From NCBI GenBank assembly GCA_944321515.1, contig CALULO010000004.1, positions 1-64,000 on the forward strand: a DNA stretch of 64,000 bases, read 5' to 3'. A program made the translations under genes and the position numbers. Numbering within the stretch: the first letter of the stretch is position 1; each line of letters starts with the position of its first letter. The DNA comes from an uncultured Atopobiaceae bacterium. GTDB taxonomy: Bacteria; Actinomycetota; Coriobacteriia; Coriobacteriales; Atopobiaceae. Shown here one piece after another: positions 32,405 to 41,463 of this stretch. The notes under the pieces are model-generated. The model ran no database searches. It saw only the letters and a program-made list of their open reading frames with translations, and was not told the DNA's origin.

Positions 32405-33046
32405 CTAGGCCCGGAACACGACGTGCCGGGCGTTCCAGAAGTACTGGGCGCCGGAGACCACGGTGAGGACCACCGCGGCCACCATGAGCGCCCACGACAC
32501 GAGCGAGATGAGCTCGCCGAGCTCAAGCAGCCCCGCAGCCGCCAGGAAGAACGAGAGGTAGTAGCCGCACAGCGACACCATGGTCACGGCGGTCTTTGCC
32601 TTTCCGAGCGCGTCGGCTGCGATGACCTCGCCGTTGGCGCTCGCCACCATGCGCAGCGCGCTCACGAGGAACTCTCGCAGCAGGATGACGAAGACGGCCC
32701 AGACGCTCACGTGGTTCTCCTGCAGGAGCAGGAGCAGCGCCGAGAAGACGAGGAGCTTGTCGGCGATTGGGTCGAGGAACTTGCCGAAGTCGGTGATCTC
32801 GCCGCGAGAGCGGGCGAGGTGGCCGTCCACCTTGTCCGTTGCCGAGAGTGCGGCGTAGAGCACGAAGGCGAGTCCCGCGAGCAGGGGGTCGGCGTCGGCG
32901 AGCACGCCCGATGCGGGCGCGGCGAGAGTCGCGACGACCATGAAGAGGGGGATGAACGCGATCCTCACGCACGTCACGACGTTGGCGGGCGTCCAGATGC
33001 TTGCCGCGACGCGAGTCTCTCCGCAGCCGCCCTTAGCCTCGCTCAT
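32405..33046 (-). CDS. pgsA: CDP-diacylglycerol-glycerol-3-phosphate 3-phosphatidyltransferase
   Basis: A 213-aa membrane enzyme has the CDP-alcohol phosphatidyltransferase motif read as DKVDGHLARSRGEITDFGKFLDPIADK, preceded by NVVTCVRIAFIPLF, the typical PgsA entry. It makes phosphatidylglycerol phosphate, the first committed step to phosphatidylglycerol and cardiolipin. The ATG at 33046 overlaps the rimO stop by 14 nt. The rimO-pgsA-cinA-recA order supports the PgsA assignment over the second family member at 8880. Confidence 0.93.
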   Translation of the reverse strand: MSEAKGGCGETRVAASIWTPANVVTCVRIAFIPLFMVVATLAAPASGVLADADPLLAGLAFVLYAALSATDKVDGHLARSRGEITDFGKFLDPIADKLLVFSALLLLLQENHVSVWAVFVILLREFLVSALRMVASANGEVIAADALGKAKTAVTMVSLCGYYLSFFLAAAGLLELGELISLVSWALMVAAVVLTVVSGAQYFWNARHVVFRA

Positions 33047-34424
33047 GTCGATCGCCCTCTCCCTCTTCCACGATCTCACCGACCATCTCGTAGCAGAACG
33101 AGTCAACGAGGTCCACGGTCACGATGTCGCCCACGGCGGCCTCGCCCGCGGCGATGTGGACCGCACCGTCGCTGTCGGGCGCCTGGAACCAGGCGTGACC
33201 GATGAGCTCGGGACCGTCCTCGCCCTCCTCAACGCCGTCGATGATCACGCGCACGCGCTCCCCGACGTGCGAGGCCGTGGCCGCGAAGCCGAGCTGCTCG
33301 GTAAGGTCCACGAGGCGCTGGGTACGCTCGAGCTTCACGTCCTCGTCCACCTGGCCCTCCATCGCCGCGGCTCGGGTGCCCTCCTCGCGGGAGTAGGCGA
33401 AGACGGAGCAGTAGTCGAACTCCTGCTCGGCGATGAAGTCGTAGAGCTCGTCGGCCTCCTCGTCCGTCTCGCCGGGGAAGCCCGCCATGCCGGTGCTGCG
33501 CAGGACCATGCCGGGAATCTCGGTGCGCAGGCGAGAGAAGAGCGCGCGGAACTCGTCAGGGGAACCGGAGCGTCCCATGGCCTTGAGCACGCGCTCGGAG
33601 CAGTGCTGGATGGGGATGTCGATGTAGGGCAGGACCTCGTCCACGTCTCGAATGGTCGCGATAAGCTCGTCCGTCATGCCCTCGGGCTGCAGGTAGAGCA
33701 CGCGCACCCAGCCGTGGTAGGGCCTCACGGCCTCAGCCACGAGGCGCAGGAGGGACGCGAGCGTCTGCCCGTCGCCGAGGTCGCTGCCCCAGATGCCGGT
33801 GTCCTGGCCGATGAGCACCACCTCGCGCACGCCCCCGGCCATGAGGGCCTTGACCTCCGAGACCACCTCGTCGGCCGGGCGAGAGTGGTAACGCCCGCGG
33901 ATGTAGGGGATTGCGCAGAAGGTGCAGAAGCGGTCGCAGCCCTCCGAGATCTTCACGAAGGCGCTCGCCCCCTCTATGGTGCGAAGGGTGCCCGCAGGCG
34001 ACGCCTGCGCGGCCGCGGACGGCATGCCGAGCACGTCACGCACCACGCCCGCGATGCCGTCCTCGTCCTCGGCACGCACGAAGGCGGCCACCTCGGGGAG
34101 CTCGGTCGCAAGCGCGTCGCCATAGCGCGAGGGCACGCAGCCGCACATCACGATCGGGCAGGCACGGACGCCGCCGGCCGCCTGCTCGGCAAGCTCGAGG
34201 GTGGCCTCCACCGACTCCTCGGTAGCGCTGGCGAGAAACGAGCACGTGTTGACGATCGCCACGTCCGCCTCGGCGGCGTCCGCGGCCTCGGCGAAGCCGT
34301 CCGCGAGCAGCAGCGCGCGCATGCGGTCGGTGTCCACCTCGTTCTTGGCACAGCCGAGCGTCACAAAGAGGACGCTCGGGGTCTCGGTACTAGCGGTAGT
34401 TGACGAACTGCAGGGGCTGGCCAT
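33033..34424 (-). CDS. rimO: Ribosomal protein S12 methylthiotransferase
   Basis: This 463-aa radical-SAM enzyme has N-terminal cluster Cys in TLGCAKNEVDTDRM, VNTCSFL and MCGCVPSR. The radical-SAM motif is GCDRFCTFCAIPYIRGRYHSR, and a TRAM region at the end includes a distinctive FQAPDSDGAVHI. It thiomethylates the S12 aspartate. I chose the ATG at 34424 because AAGGAG lies 7 nt upstream; a GTG at 34430 would be too close. The start overlaps the yajQ 3' end by 35 nt. Confidence 0.94.
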   Translation of the reverse strand: MASPCSSSTTASTETPSVLFVTLGCAKNEVDTDRMRALLLADGFAEAADAAEADVAIVNTCSFLASATEESVEATLELAEQAAGGVRACPIVMCGCVPSRYGDALATELPEVAAFVRAEDEDGIAGVVRDVLGMPSAAAQASPAGTLRTIEGASAFVKISEGCDRFCTFCAIPYIRGRYHSRPADEVVSEVKALMAGGVREVVLIGQDTGIWGSDLGDGQTLASLLRLVAEAVRPYHGWVRVLYLQPEGMTDELIATIRDVDEVLPYIDIPIQHCSERVLKAMGRSGSPDEFRALFSRLRTEIPGMVLRSTGMAGFPGETDEEADELYDFIAEQEFDYCSVFAYSREEGTRAAAMEGQVDEDVKLERTQRLVDLTEQLGFAATASHVGERVRVIIDGVEEGEDGPELIGHAWFQAPDSDGAVHIAAGEAAVGDIVTVDLVDSFCYEMVGEIVEEGEGDRHERG

Positions 34425-34887
34425 AGTCACGCTCCTTGAGCGACGCGATCACGGACTGGAGGACGTCCTTGGAGGCGGAGCTCACGCGGAGCTTGTCTCC
34501 TTCGATGGTTGCCTTCGCCTTCACCTTGAGGTCGCGGACGTCCTTGGCGATCCTCTTGGCAGTGTCGGCGTCGATGCCCTGGACCACCGTGCCCGTCTGG
34601 CGCACCGTCATGCCCGAGGCGCCCTGCGGCTCGGCCCAGCGCACGGCCGTGAGGTCGATCCCCCGGCGCGTGAGCTTGGTGGCGAGCACGTCACGCACCT
34701 GGCTGGCCACGAACTCCGAGGGGGCCTCGATCTTGAAGGAGCCTTCCTTCTTTGAGAGCTCGAGCGTGGCGCCCGTGCCCTTGAGGTCGTAGCGCTGTGT
34801 GAGCTCTCGCGCGGCTTGCTGGTATGCGTTGTCGACCTCCTGCATGTCCACCACGGACACGACGTCGAAGCTTGATTCCTTGGCCAT
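34390..34887 (-). CDS. YajQ family nucleotide-binding protein
   Basis: This 165-aa YajQ/DUF520 protein starts MAKESSFDVVSVVDMQEVDNAYQQAARELTQRYDLKG, the diagnostic N-terminus, and ends FVNYR. In some bacteria members bind c-di-GMP or nucleic acids; the role here is not known. AAAGGAGGC precedes the ATG. Its end overlaps rimO. GC-rich inverted repeats in the 75-bp gap upstream (around 34910-34955) may end the RodZ-like transcript. Confidence 0.93.
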   Translation of the reverse strand: MAKESSFDVVSVVDMQEVDNAYQQAARELTQRYDLKGTGATLELSKKEGSFKIEAPSEFVASQVRDVLATKLTRRGIDLTAVRWAEPQGASGMTVRQTGTVVQGIDADTAKRIAKDVRDLKVKAKATIEGDKLRVSSASKDVLQSVIASLKERDYGQPLQFVNYR

Positions 34888-34962
34888 GCCGCCTCCTTTC
34901 CCCGGCGCCCCGCGGCGCCTCCGTTGCGGGCGGCGCCCAGCGGCGCCGCGTCTGTCAGCTTG

Positions 34963-36591
34963 CTACTGCCCGGTGTTCCCCGTGGTGCCGGTGGAAGAAC
35001 CGCTGGCGGTGGCCCCGTCGGCCGCGGCGTCCTCGGGAAGGGGCGTCCCCTCGATGGTGAGGGAGCCGAGACCGCCCACGCGTGAGGAGAACTCGCGCTT
35101 CTCGCCGTTCTCCGTCACCGTGATGGCGGAGAAGTTGTCCGCCTGCACCGTGAGGGTATCGTGCACCGTGTAGGACTCGCTCCACGGGCCGGTCACGTTC
35201 TGGGCGACCTCGGAGACCCCGTCGCAGACGATCTCCACCCAGGAGACCTCCCCGCTCGCCACCGAGACCTTCACGACGGTCTCCTCCGGCTCGTCGGAGG
35301 CCGCGTCGCCGGACTGTTGGTCAGTGGACGCGTCGGTCTCGTCGCCCGCAGAGGCGGCCGCGTCGGAGCCCGTGTCAGAGCTGGTGCCGGAGTCCGCCTT
35401 CGAGGTGTCGCCCGTCCCCTCGTCCGAGGAGTCGGACGTGTCTTCGCTGGAGGACCCGGTGGCGTTTACCTGCACCGTCTGGCCGGACTGTGGTCCCTGG
35501 ACGTCACGGTTCACGCACGAGCTCACCGAGAACAGCAGGATGGCCGTCAGCACCACGGCGAGGAGCAGGATGAGGGCGAGGAGGGGCCGACGGGGGTCGG
35601 CGAAGAACGAGTCGAGGACTCCGGCAAGGCCCGGGCGCCTAGGCCTGCGGCCCCGACCTGAGGGGGCCCCAGAGCGGCTGCGGGCCGCGCGCCGCTGGAC
35701 GTTGGGGCGCTCCACGCTCGCGATGTTGCGAGAGGAGCGGCGCCCGGAGAGCGTCGAGGCCGGCGCATAGGGGTTGGCACGGTCGTCGTAGCGCAGGTCG
35801 TCGGTGTACTCGCCCGACCCCACGCGACGGGTGCTCACGTCGTCGCGACGATAGAGCCGCCCGGTATGCGCACGGCTGCGCCCGCCGTCGCGCTCCCCCG
35901 CGTAGGAGCGCTGCTGGCCCTCGTAGAGCAGACGGCTCGCCTGGTCGTCGGGGCGCCGACGTCGGTTGGCGGAGCGCCGGCGAGCCGTGCTCGCGGGGGC
36001 GTGTCCGGAGGGGGCGGCGGTGTTGTACGGGTGGCCGGCGGCACGGTCGTGCGCGGCGCCGTCATAGGACGACGAGGGGTAGGCAGACCCGTAGGCGCCG
36101 CGGGTGCCGGGAGCCCCGGGGCCCACGCCGGCCAGCGGCACCGAGGCGCGCGGGCGGGCGGGGGCGGTGGTGGCAAAGACGCCCATGTCTCCGGCAGGCC
36201 CGCCTGACGTGGGAAGCAGCGGGCGATACTCCACGTAGGCCTTCGGACGCGAGCCGGCCTCGTTTACCACGTCGTAGCCGGACATGCCGTGCCCCGACTG
36301 CGTCTGGCGGGTACGGCGCCTCAGCTCGTGGGAGGATGTGCCGTGACGGTGCTGGTAGAGGTCCTCTTGGAAGAGGTCGACGATCTCACGGGCATTGAGT
36401 CCGAGGTAGCGAGCATAGCTGGAGAGCATCCCCTGGGCGTAGCCGCTCTGGGGCATGTGGTCGTAGTCACCCTCCTCAAAGGCTATGAGCACGTCCTCGC
36501 GCAGCCTGAGGATGCGCGAGGCCTGAGAGACCGAGAGGCCGAGCTCGTGACGACGGGTCACGAGCGCCTCGCTGAACCGCGGGCGAGCCAT
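34963..36591 (-). CDS. RodZ-like helix-turn-helix membrane protein
   Basis: A 542-aa protein. The N-terminal Xre-type HTH (LVTRRHELGLSVSQASRILRLREDVLIAFEEGDYDHMP) matches the HTH_25 domain of RodZ. A long Arg/Ser/Tyr-rich disordered region follows (~120-330), then one TM helix (PLLALILLLAVVLTAILLFSV, ~335-357). An extracellular Ser/Thr/Asp-rich linker leads to a beta domain like DUF4115 (VVKVSVASGEVSWVEIVCDG). In RodZ the HTH binds MreB. Here the cytoplasmic linker is much longer than usual. It starts 1 bp after the ftsK stop. Confidence 0.82.
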   Translation of the reverse strand: MARPRFSEALVTRRHELGLSVSQASRILRLREDVLIAFEEGDYDHMPQSGYAQGMLSSYARYLGLNAREIVDLFQEDLYQHRHGTSSHELRRRTRQTQSGHGMSGYDVVNEAGSRPKAYVEYRPLLPTSGGPAGDMGVFATTAPARPRASVPLAGVGPGAPGTRGAYGSAYPSSSYDGAAHDRAAGHPYNTAAPSGHAPASTARRRSANRRRRPDDQASRLLYEGQQRSYAGERDGGRSRAHTGRLYRRDDVSTRRVGSGEYTDDLRYDDRANPYAPASTLSGRRSSRNIASVERPNVQRRAARSRSGAPSGRGRRPRRPGLAGVLDSFFADPRRPLLALILLLAVVLTAILLFSVSSCVNRDVQGPQSGQTVQVNATGSSSEDTSDSSDEGTGDTSKADSGTSSDTGSDAAASAGDETDASTDQQSGDAASDEPEETVVKVSVASGEVSWVEIVCDGVSEVAQNVTGPWSESYTVHDTLTVQADNFSAITVTENGEKREFSSRVGGLGSLTIEGTPLPEDAAADGATASGSSTGTTGNTGQ

Positions 36592-36592
36592 G

Positions 36593-39094
36593 TCACTGCA
36601 CCTCCCTGTAGGCGGCCTCGGCCGCCTGGAGCCCCTCGAGGGCCTCCTTGTCCAGGAGCACCTCACGGGGCTTGGAACCGTTGGCCGGGCCGACGACGCC
36701 CTTTGCCTCGAGCATGTCCATGATGCGACCGGCGCGGGCGTAGCCCACCGAGAGGGCCCGCTGCAGGCCGGAGGTGGACCCGAGCTGGGAGTCTACCACG
36801 ATGCGCGCAGCCTCCCAGACGAGCGGGTCATCTTCCTTGGGGGCCGTCGGGTCGGCGGCCCCGGGGGCGGTGGGCACGACGGCCGTAAGGATGTCCTCGT
36901 GGTAGTCGGCCGCCACCTGGCCGCAGATGAACTTCACCGTCTGCTCGATCTCCTCGTCGGAGACCCAACAGCCCTGTGCGCGGCGCGGCTTCTTGCCGCG
37001 GAGCTTGACGAGCATGTCTCCCCTGCCCAGCAGCTGCTCGGCGCCCTTCTGGTCGAGGATGATGCGCGAGTTGATGGAGTTGTCCACCGAGAGCGCCACA
37101 CGGTTGTCGATGTTGGCGCGGATGAGGCCGGTGACGACGTCGGCCGAGGGGCGCTGCGTTGCCACGATGAGGTGGATGCCGGCGGCACGGCCGAGCTGCG
37201 CGATGCGGACGATGGAGGACTCGACGTCCTTGCCGGCCACCATCATGAGGTCGGCGAGCTCGTCGATCACGATGACGAAGTACGGCATGTGCTTGGGCGG
37301 GTTCTCCATGTCTGCGTACTTGTCGCCGTCGACGTTGCCGTTGAAGGTCTTGATGTCTCGCACCTTGTAGTGCTCGAAGACCTTGAGGCGACGCTCCATC
37401 TCCGTCACGCCCCACTGCAGGGCCGAGGCCGCCTGGCGCGGCTCGGTGACCACGGGGACGTAAAGGTGTGGCAGGCCCGCGTAGCCCGTGAACTCCACGC
37501 GCTTGGGGTCAACCATGATCAGGCGCACCTGCTCGGGCGTGGCGCGCATGAGCATGGACATGATGATTGCGTTGAGCAGCACGGACTTGCCCGAGCCGGT
37601 GGTGCCCGCCACGAGGAGGTGCGGCAGGCCGGCCAGGTCGACCACGATGGGGTTGCCCTCGGAGTCGCGCCCGAAGGCGCAGTCGAGCGGCCCACCCGTG
37701 GCGAAGGGCAGCACGTCGGAGAGGAAGACCGGCTGGGGCTTCTCGTTGGGAATCTCGATGCCCACCAGCGACGTCCCCGGGATGGGCGCGAAGATGCGCA
37801 CCGACTTTGCGGCAAGCGAAAGCGCGATGTCGTCCTCGAGGTTGACGATCTTGTTGACGCGCTCGCCCTCGCCCATGGAGATCTTGAACGTGGTCACCGA
37901 CGGGCCGGCGATCCAGCCCTCCACCCGCGAGGTGAGTCCGAACTCCTCGAGAGTGGCCTGGAGCTTAGCGGCCGTGGACGCGAGCTCGCCCTCGTTGGCA
38001 TAGGAGCCCGAGGCGTCGGGGTTCTCCCGGAGAATCGAGAGGGGCGGCAGCTCGTAGGTCTCGTCGTCGTCGCCGGGACGGCGAATGGTGGCCGGGGCGA
38101 CGGAGGCGCGCGCCTCCCCCTTGGGCGAGCGGCGCTTGGGGGCCTTGTCGGCGCCCGCGCCCTTCTCGCCGGGGCCTCCGAGAAAGGCCGGGACGGCGGA
38201 GGCCGCGGCCCTCGCCGACTTGCCCGCCTTGGGGGCCCGGTCGAGCAGCGTGGTCTTGGCAGGCTGCTCCGGGACCTCGATGAGCGTGGTGGGGGCCTCT
38301 CCCCCGCCCTCGGCAGACGCCGAGCGGGCCCTTCCCGCGCGACGCAGGACGGAGGTCTTACGGTTGCCGATGAAGGTGGTCCCCGAGACACCGCCCTCGT
38401 CAAAGAGGGACCCCTGCGCGGCGGGCTCGGGGTCGTCGTCCGCCACGGCGTCGATGATGCGCTGCTCGCGGCGCTCGCGAACGCGCTCCTCGCGGGTCTG
38501 GGCCGCCTCCGCGATGCGCTCGCGGGCGCTCGCCACCGCACCGGAGACGGAGAAGCCGCAGACGACGACGCCCGCCGCAATCACGCCGACGAGGACGACG
38601 TTGCCCACGACCGGGCCCACGAGCTCGAGCAGCGCGTAGGCGATGGCACCGCCCACGTATCCGCCGGCGCGCTCTGCCACCGCGACGCCGAAGACCGACG
38701 CAGGGTCGGCCGCGGCCGTCGGCAGGTTGAGCGAGACCAGCGCAAGCACGGCCAGCACGATGAGCGTGAGCCCCAGGGCCACACGCCCGGAGACGGGCTC
38801 GTCCCCGCCGAGGAAGAAGGTCATGGCGAAGGCGAACAGGGCCACCGGAACGAGCGGGGCGGCCGCGCCGAAGGAGAGCGCCAGGAAGTCGTGGACGGCG
38901 CTCGTCACCACGGCCTGCGTAGGAAACACGAGCGCGGCGAGAAGGGCCACGGCTAGCACCGCCACCACCACGCCGAGGATGTCCCCCTGCGCCGTGCCGA
39001 CGAGGCTCGCCGAGGCCGCCTGACGCCCGCGCACGGCGGCGCGGGGCTTGGACTTTGACCGTTTTGCTGCGTTTGAGGTGCGTTTGGCCGGCAT
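36593..39094 (-). CDS. ftsK: DNA translocase FtsK/SpoIIIE
   Basis: An 833-aa protein has four to five TM helices in the first ~190 residues, a variable linker (~190-360), the alpha/beta motor with Walker A GTTGSGKS (~494-501) and Walker B VIVIDELADLMM, and the C-terminal gamma winged helix (WEAARIVVDSQLGSTSGLQRALSVGYARAGRIMDMLE), which reads KOPS-like polarity signals. It pumps chromosomes to dif and activates XerD at division. It is adjacent to rnj (stop and start abut at 39094/39095). The candidate dif is 21 kb away in the same window. Confidence 0.96.
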   Translation of the reverse strand: MPAKRTSNAAKRSKSKPRAAVRGRQAASASLVGTAQGDILGVVVAVLAVALLAALVFPTQAVVTSAVHDFLALSFGAAAPLVPVALFAFAMTFFLGGDEPVSGRVALGLTLIVLAVLALVSLNLPTAAADPASVFGVAVAERAGGYVGGAIAYALLELVGPVVGNVVLVGVIAAGVVVCGFSVSGAVASARERIAEAAQTREERVRERREQRIIDAVADDDPEPAAQGSLFDEGGVSGTTFIGNRKTSVLRRAGRARSASAEGGGEAPTTLIEVPEQPAKTTLLDRAPKAGKSARAAASAVPAFLGGPGEKGAGADKAPKRRSPKGEARASVAPATIRRPGDDDETYELPPLSILRENPDASGSYANEGELASTAAKLQATLEEFGLTSRVEGWIAGPSVTTFKISMGEGERVNKIVNLEDDIALSLAAKSVRIFAPIPGTSLVGIEIPNEKPQPVFLSDVLPFATGGPLDCAFGRDSEGNPIVVDLAGLPHLLVAGTTGSGKSVLLNAIIMSMLMRATPEQVRLIMVDPKRVEFTGYAGLPHLYVPVVTEPRQAASALQWGVTEMERRLKVFEHYKVRDIKTFNGNVDGDKYADMENPPKHMPYFVIVIDELADLMMVAGKDVESSIVRIAQLGRAAGIHLIVATQRPSADVVTGLIRANIDNRVALSVDNSINSRIILDQKGAEQLLGRGDMLVKLRGKKPRRAQGCWVSDEEIEQTVKFICGQVAADYHEDILTAVVPTAPGAADPTAPKEDDPLVWEAARIVVDSQLGSTSGLQRALSVGYARAGRIMDMLEAKGVVGPANGSKPREVLLDKEALEGLQAAEAAYREVQ

Positions 39095-40759
39095 CTAGAC
39101 CTCCATCACCACCGGGATGATCATCGGCCGCGTGTGCGTCTTGTTCCAGAGCAGGTTGGAGAGGGAGTTGCGGACGCCCCGCCTGAGCGCGTCGATGCTG
39201 GCACCGTCACCGGAGGCGAGCTTGCCCACCTGCGCGCGCACCGCGTCAGCGGCGTCGGAGAGCAGCAGCTCGTCGGTCGAGGAGGAGACGCCACGGCCGG
39301 AGACCTCGACGGCCTCCACGCGACGGCTGCGCTTGGAGACCACGACGGTGCAGGTGACCACGCCGTCGGACCCGAGCTTCTGGCGGTCGCGCAGGACCAT
39401 CGGGTTCGCCTCGGTCACGGTGCCGCCGTCCACGTAGACAACGCCGGACTCCGCGGCACGGCCGCGACGGACCTTGTGGCGCACCATCTCGAGCGAGTCG
39501 CCATTGTCCAGCACGAAGATGCGGTTCTCCGGCACGCCCATCTGCTTCGCGAGCTCGGCGTGGGCGCGCAGGTGCTGCGCCTCGCCGTGGACGGGCATGA
39601 AGTAGCGCGGCTTGGCCATGGCGAGCATGAGCTTGAGCTCCTCCTGGCTCGCGTGGCCGGAGACGTGGACGAGCCCCTTGCTCTTGTCGTAGATCTCGCA
39701 CCCGATCTTGGAGAGCGAGTTGATGATCCCCTGGACGCTCTTCTCGTTGCCGGGGATGGGGTTGGCGGAGATGATCACCGTGTCGCTCTCGTGGATGGAG
39801 AGCGACTTGTGCTCGCCGTTGGCCATGCGGGCAAGCGCCGAGAGAGGCTCGCCCTGGCTTCCGGTGCACAGCACGACGATCTTCTCGTCGGGAATTCGGT
39901 CGACGTCGTAGGCGTCGATGATGTTCTCGTCGTCGATGTTCAGGTAGCCGAGCTCGCGGGCGACCTTGGTGTTGGTCACCATCGAGCGGCCCGTCACCAC
40001 GACCTTGCGCCCGCACGCCACCGACGCGTCACAGATCTGCTGCAGGCGGTGGATGTGGCTCGAGAAGGACGCGACGAAGACGCGGCCGCGCGCGTTCTTG
40101 ATGACGTGGCGCAGGTCACGGCCGACGGCGGCCTCGGAGAGGGTGAAGCCGGGGCGCGTGGCGTTGGTCGAGTCGGAGAGCAGCAGGTCGACGCCCTGGG
40201 AGCCGAACTTGTTGATGGCGTGGAAGTTGGGGCGGCGTCCGTCGATAGGCGTCTGGTCGAACTTGAAGTCGCCGGTGTGCATGACGGTGCCGGCCGGCGT
40301 GGAGATGAACACGCCGAAGGCGGCCGGGATGGAGTGCGTCATCGAGAAGAACGTGACGTTGAAGGCGCCGAGCGTGATCGTGGAGCCGTCGTTGACCTCG
40401 CGGGTCTTGGGGTTTCTGATGTTGTGCTCGTCAAACTTGCCCTGGATGATGCCGAGGGTGAGCTTGCTCGAGTAGATGGGCACCTTGCGCGTGAGGTCCT
40501 GCAGCAGGTACGGCAGGGCGCCGGTGTGGTCCTCGTGGCCGTGGGTGATGATGATGCCGCGGAGCTTCTCCTCGTTCTCCAGGACGTAGGTGTAGTCGGG
40601 CAGGATGAGGTCGATGCCAGGCTGCCCCTCATCCGGGAACATCAGGCCCGCGTCGACGAGGATCATGTCCCCGCCGTACTCGAAGGCCGTCATGTTCTTG
40701 CCGATGCCGTCCAGGCCACCGAGGGGGATGATCTTGAGTGCTATGTCTTTCTTGGGCAT
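39095..40759 (-). CDS. rnj: Ribonuclease J
   Basis: This 554-aa metallo-beta-lactamase/beta-CASP ribonuclease has IIPLGGLDGIGKNMTAFEY at the start, metal ligands in ITHGHEDHTGALPYLL, MHTGDFKFDQTP, SDSTNATRPGFTLSE, the beta-CASP block VTGRSMVTNTKVARELGYL, and VHVSGHASQEELKLML. It combines 5'-exo and endo activity in mRNA decay. The length is standard. The ATG follows GAAAGGAACC. It lies directly upstream of ftsK. Confidence 0.96.
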   Translation of the reverse strand: MPKKDIALKIIPLGGLDGIGKNMTAFEYGGDMILVDAGLMFPDEGQPGIDLILPDYTYVLENEEKLRGIIITHGHEDHTGALPYLLQDLTRKVPIYSSKLTLGIIQGKFDEHNIRNPKTREVNDGSTITLGAFNVTFFSMTHSIPAAFGVFISTPAGTVMHTGDFKFDQTPIDGRRPNFHAINKFGSQGVDLLLSDSTNATRPGFTLSEAAVGRDLRHVIKNARGRVFVASFSSHIHRLQQICDASVACGRKVVVTGRSMVTNTKVARELGYLNIDDENIIDAYDVDRIPDEKIVVLCTGSQGEPLSALARMANGEHKSLSIHESDTVIISANPIPGNEKSVQGIINSLSKIGCEIYDKSKGLVHVSGHASQEELKLMLAMAKPRYFMPVHGEAQHLRAHAELAKQMGVPENRIFVLDNGDSLEMVRHKVRRGRAAESGVVYVDGGTVTEANPMVLRDRQKLGSDGVVTCTVVVSKRSRRVEAVEVSGRGVSSSTDELLLSDAADAVRAQVGKLASGDGASIDALRRGVRNSLSNLLWNKTHTRPMIIPVVMEV

Positions 40760-40801
40760 TCCTAAGCGGTTCCTTTCGTGGAGCTTGTCGTTTCATATAA
40801 G

Positions 40802-40862
40802 ACGGCCGGGCGTCGCTGACACGTCCGGCCGTAGCCTTTGCGCATTCGGACTGTATATTGTA
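40802..40862 (-). promoter_or_regulatory. rnj promoter and leader hairpin
   Basis: On minus, TACAAT (40857-40862) is a good -10; the -35 is weak. The transcribed leader of ~95 nt would contain a hairpin with 8-bp stem ACGGCCGG / CCGGCCGT (40802-40809 with 40825-40832). It could stabilise the mRNA or act in RNase J autoregulation, which is inferred. Confidence 0.45.
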
Positions 40863-41004
40863 GACGAGAAGGACAGGCGCCCGCAGAGGCCCACGAGAGT
40901 TTCATCTGTGCGGGTCGGGCGCAGGCGAGCTGCGCCGACGGCACGAGAGGGGCGAGAGATACGGCGAGCTCGCCACGAGAGCCCCGGCCGTAGGGTCGAC
41001 GCGC

Positions 41005-41134
41005 GCTTACGGAACGGTGGCCGTGTGTGCGCGAGTCCACGGCACGCTTACGCTCATGAGGCTGGCGTCGAGGACGCGCGCCGTGCGCTTACGGTTTCGC
41101 GGCCGGTGCGTCAGACGGCGCCGTGCGCGCTTAC
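41005..41134 (-). repeat. Phased ~41-bp repeat array, orientation A (4 units)
   Basis: The hexamer GTAAGC (on minus) occurs at 41134-41129, 41092-41087, 41051-41046 and 41010-41005, spaced 42, 41 and 41 bp. Downstream bases are mostly GCGC/GCAC, and ACCGGCC-like blocks precede the next hexamer. Units are diverged but share register. The spacing is not a multiple of three, and no long frame survives, so the DNA is non-coding. The neighbouring sequence 40863-41004 shows nothing recognisable. Confidence 0.8.
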
Positions 41135-41190
41135 GTAATTGAGGCCGATGCACTGCGAGCGTCCTTCTCGCCTGCAATGGTCCTGATTTC

Positions 41191-41396
41191 GTAAGCCCCA
41201 CTGTGTCCAAAAGGGCATCGAGTGCCGTTTCGTAAGCAAAGGCATTCTGAGCGTAGGAATCAGCCGGCATTCTGTAAGCGCTACGCGCTGGGTGCACGCA
41301 TCAACCGGCATTCTGTAAGCGCCACACGCTGAGAGGGCGCATCGGTCGGCGTTCCCAAAGCGCCGCACGCCCCCAAGCCCCGCTCTGAGCCCGGCT
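41191..41396 (+). repeat. Phased ~41-bp repeat array, orientation B (5 units)
   Basis: GTAAGC on plus occurs at 41191, 41232, 41274 and 41315, with a degenerate CAAAGC at 41356, spaced 41, 42, 41 and 41 bp. Units 3 and 4 share GTAAGCGC, ACGCTG/GCGCTG, CGCATC, and CGGCATTCT or CGGCGTTCC before the next hexamer. The unit is the same as array A but inverted, with a 57-bp junction between the arrays (41134-41191). Confidence 0.82.
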
Positions 41397-41463
41397 GCGC
41401 GCCGAGCAGGTGGCCCGGCGGCAAGGCGCACCTACGCCTGACGGAGGCCGGGAGGGAAACCAC

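Noticed and set aside
41005-41396. The 41-bp array as a CRISPR.
   Set aside because: The conserved part is too short, spacers are not unique sequence of constant length between identical repeats, orientation reverses mid-array, and no cas genes are present.
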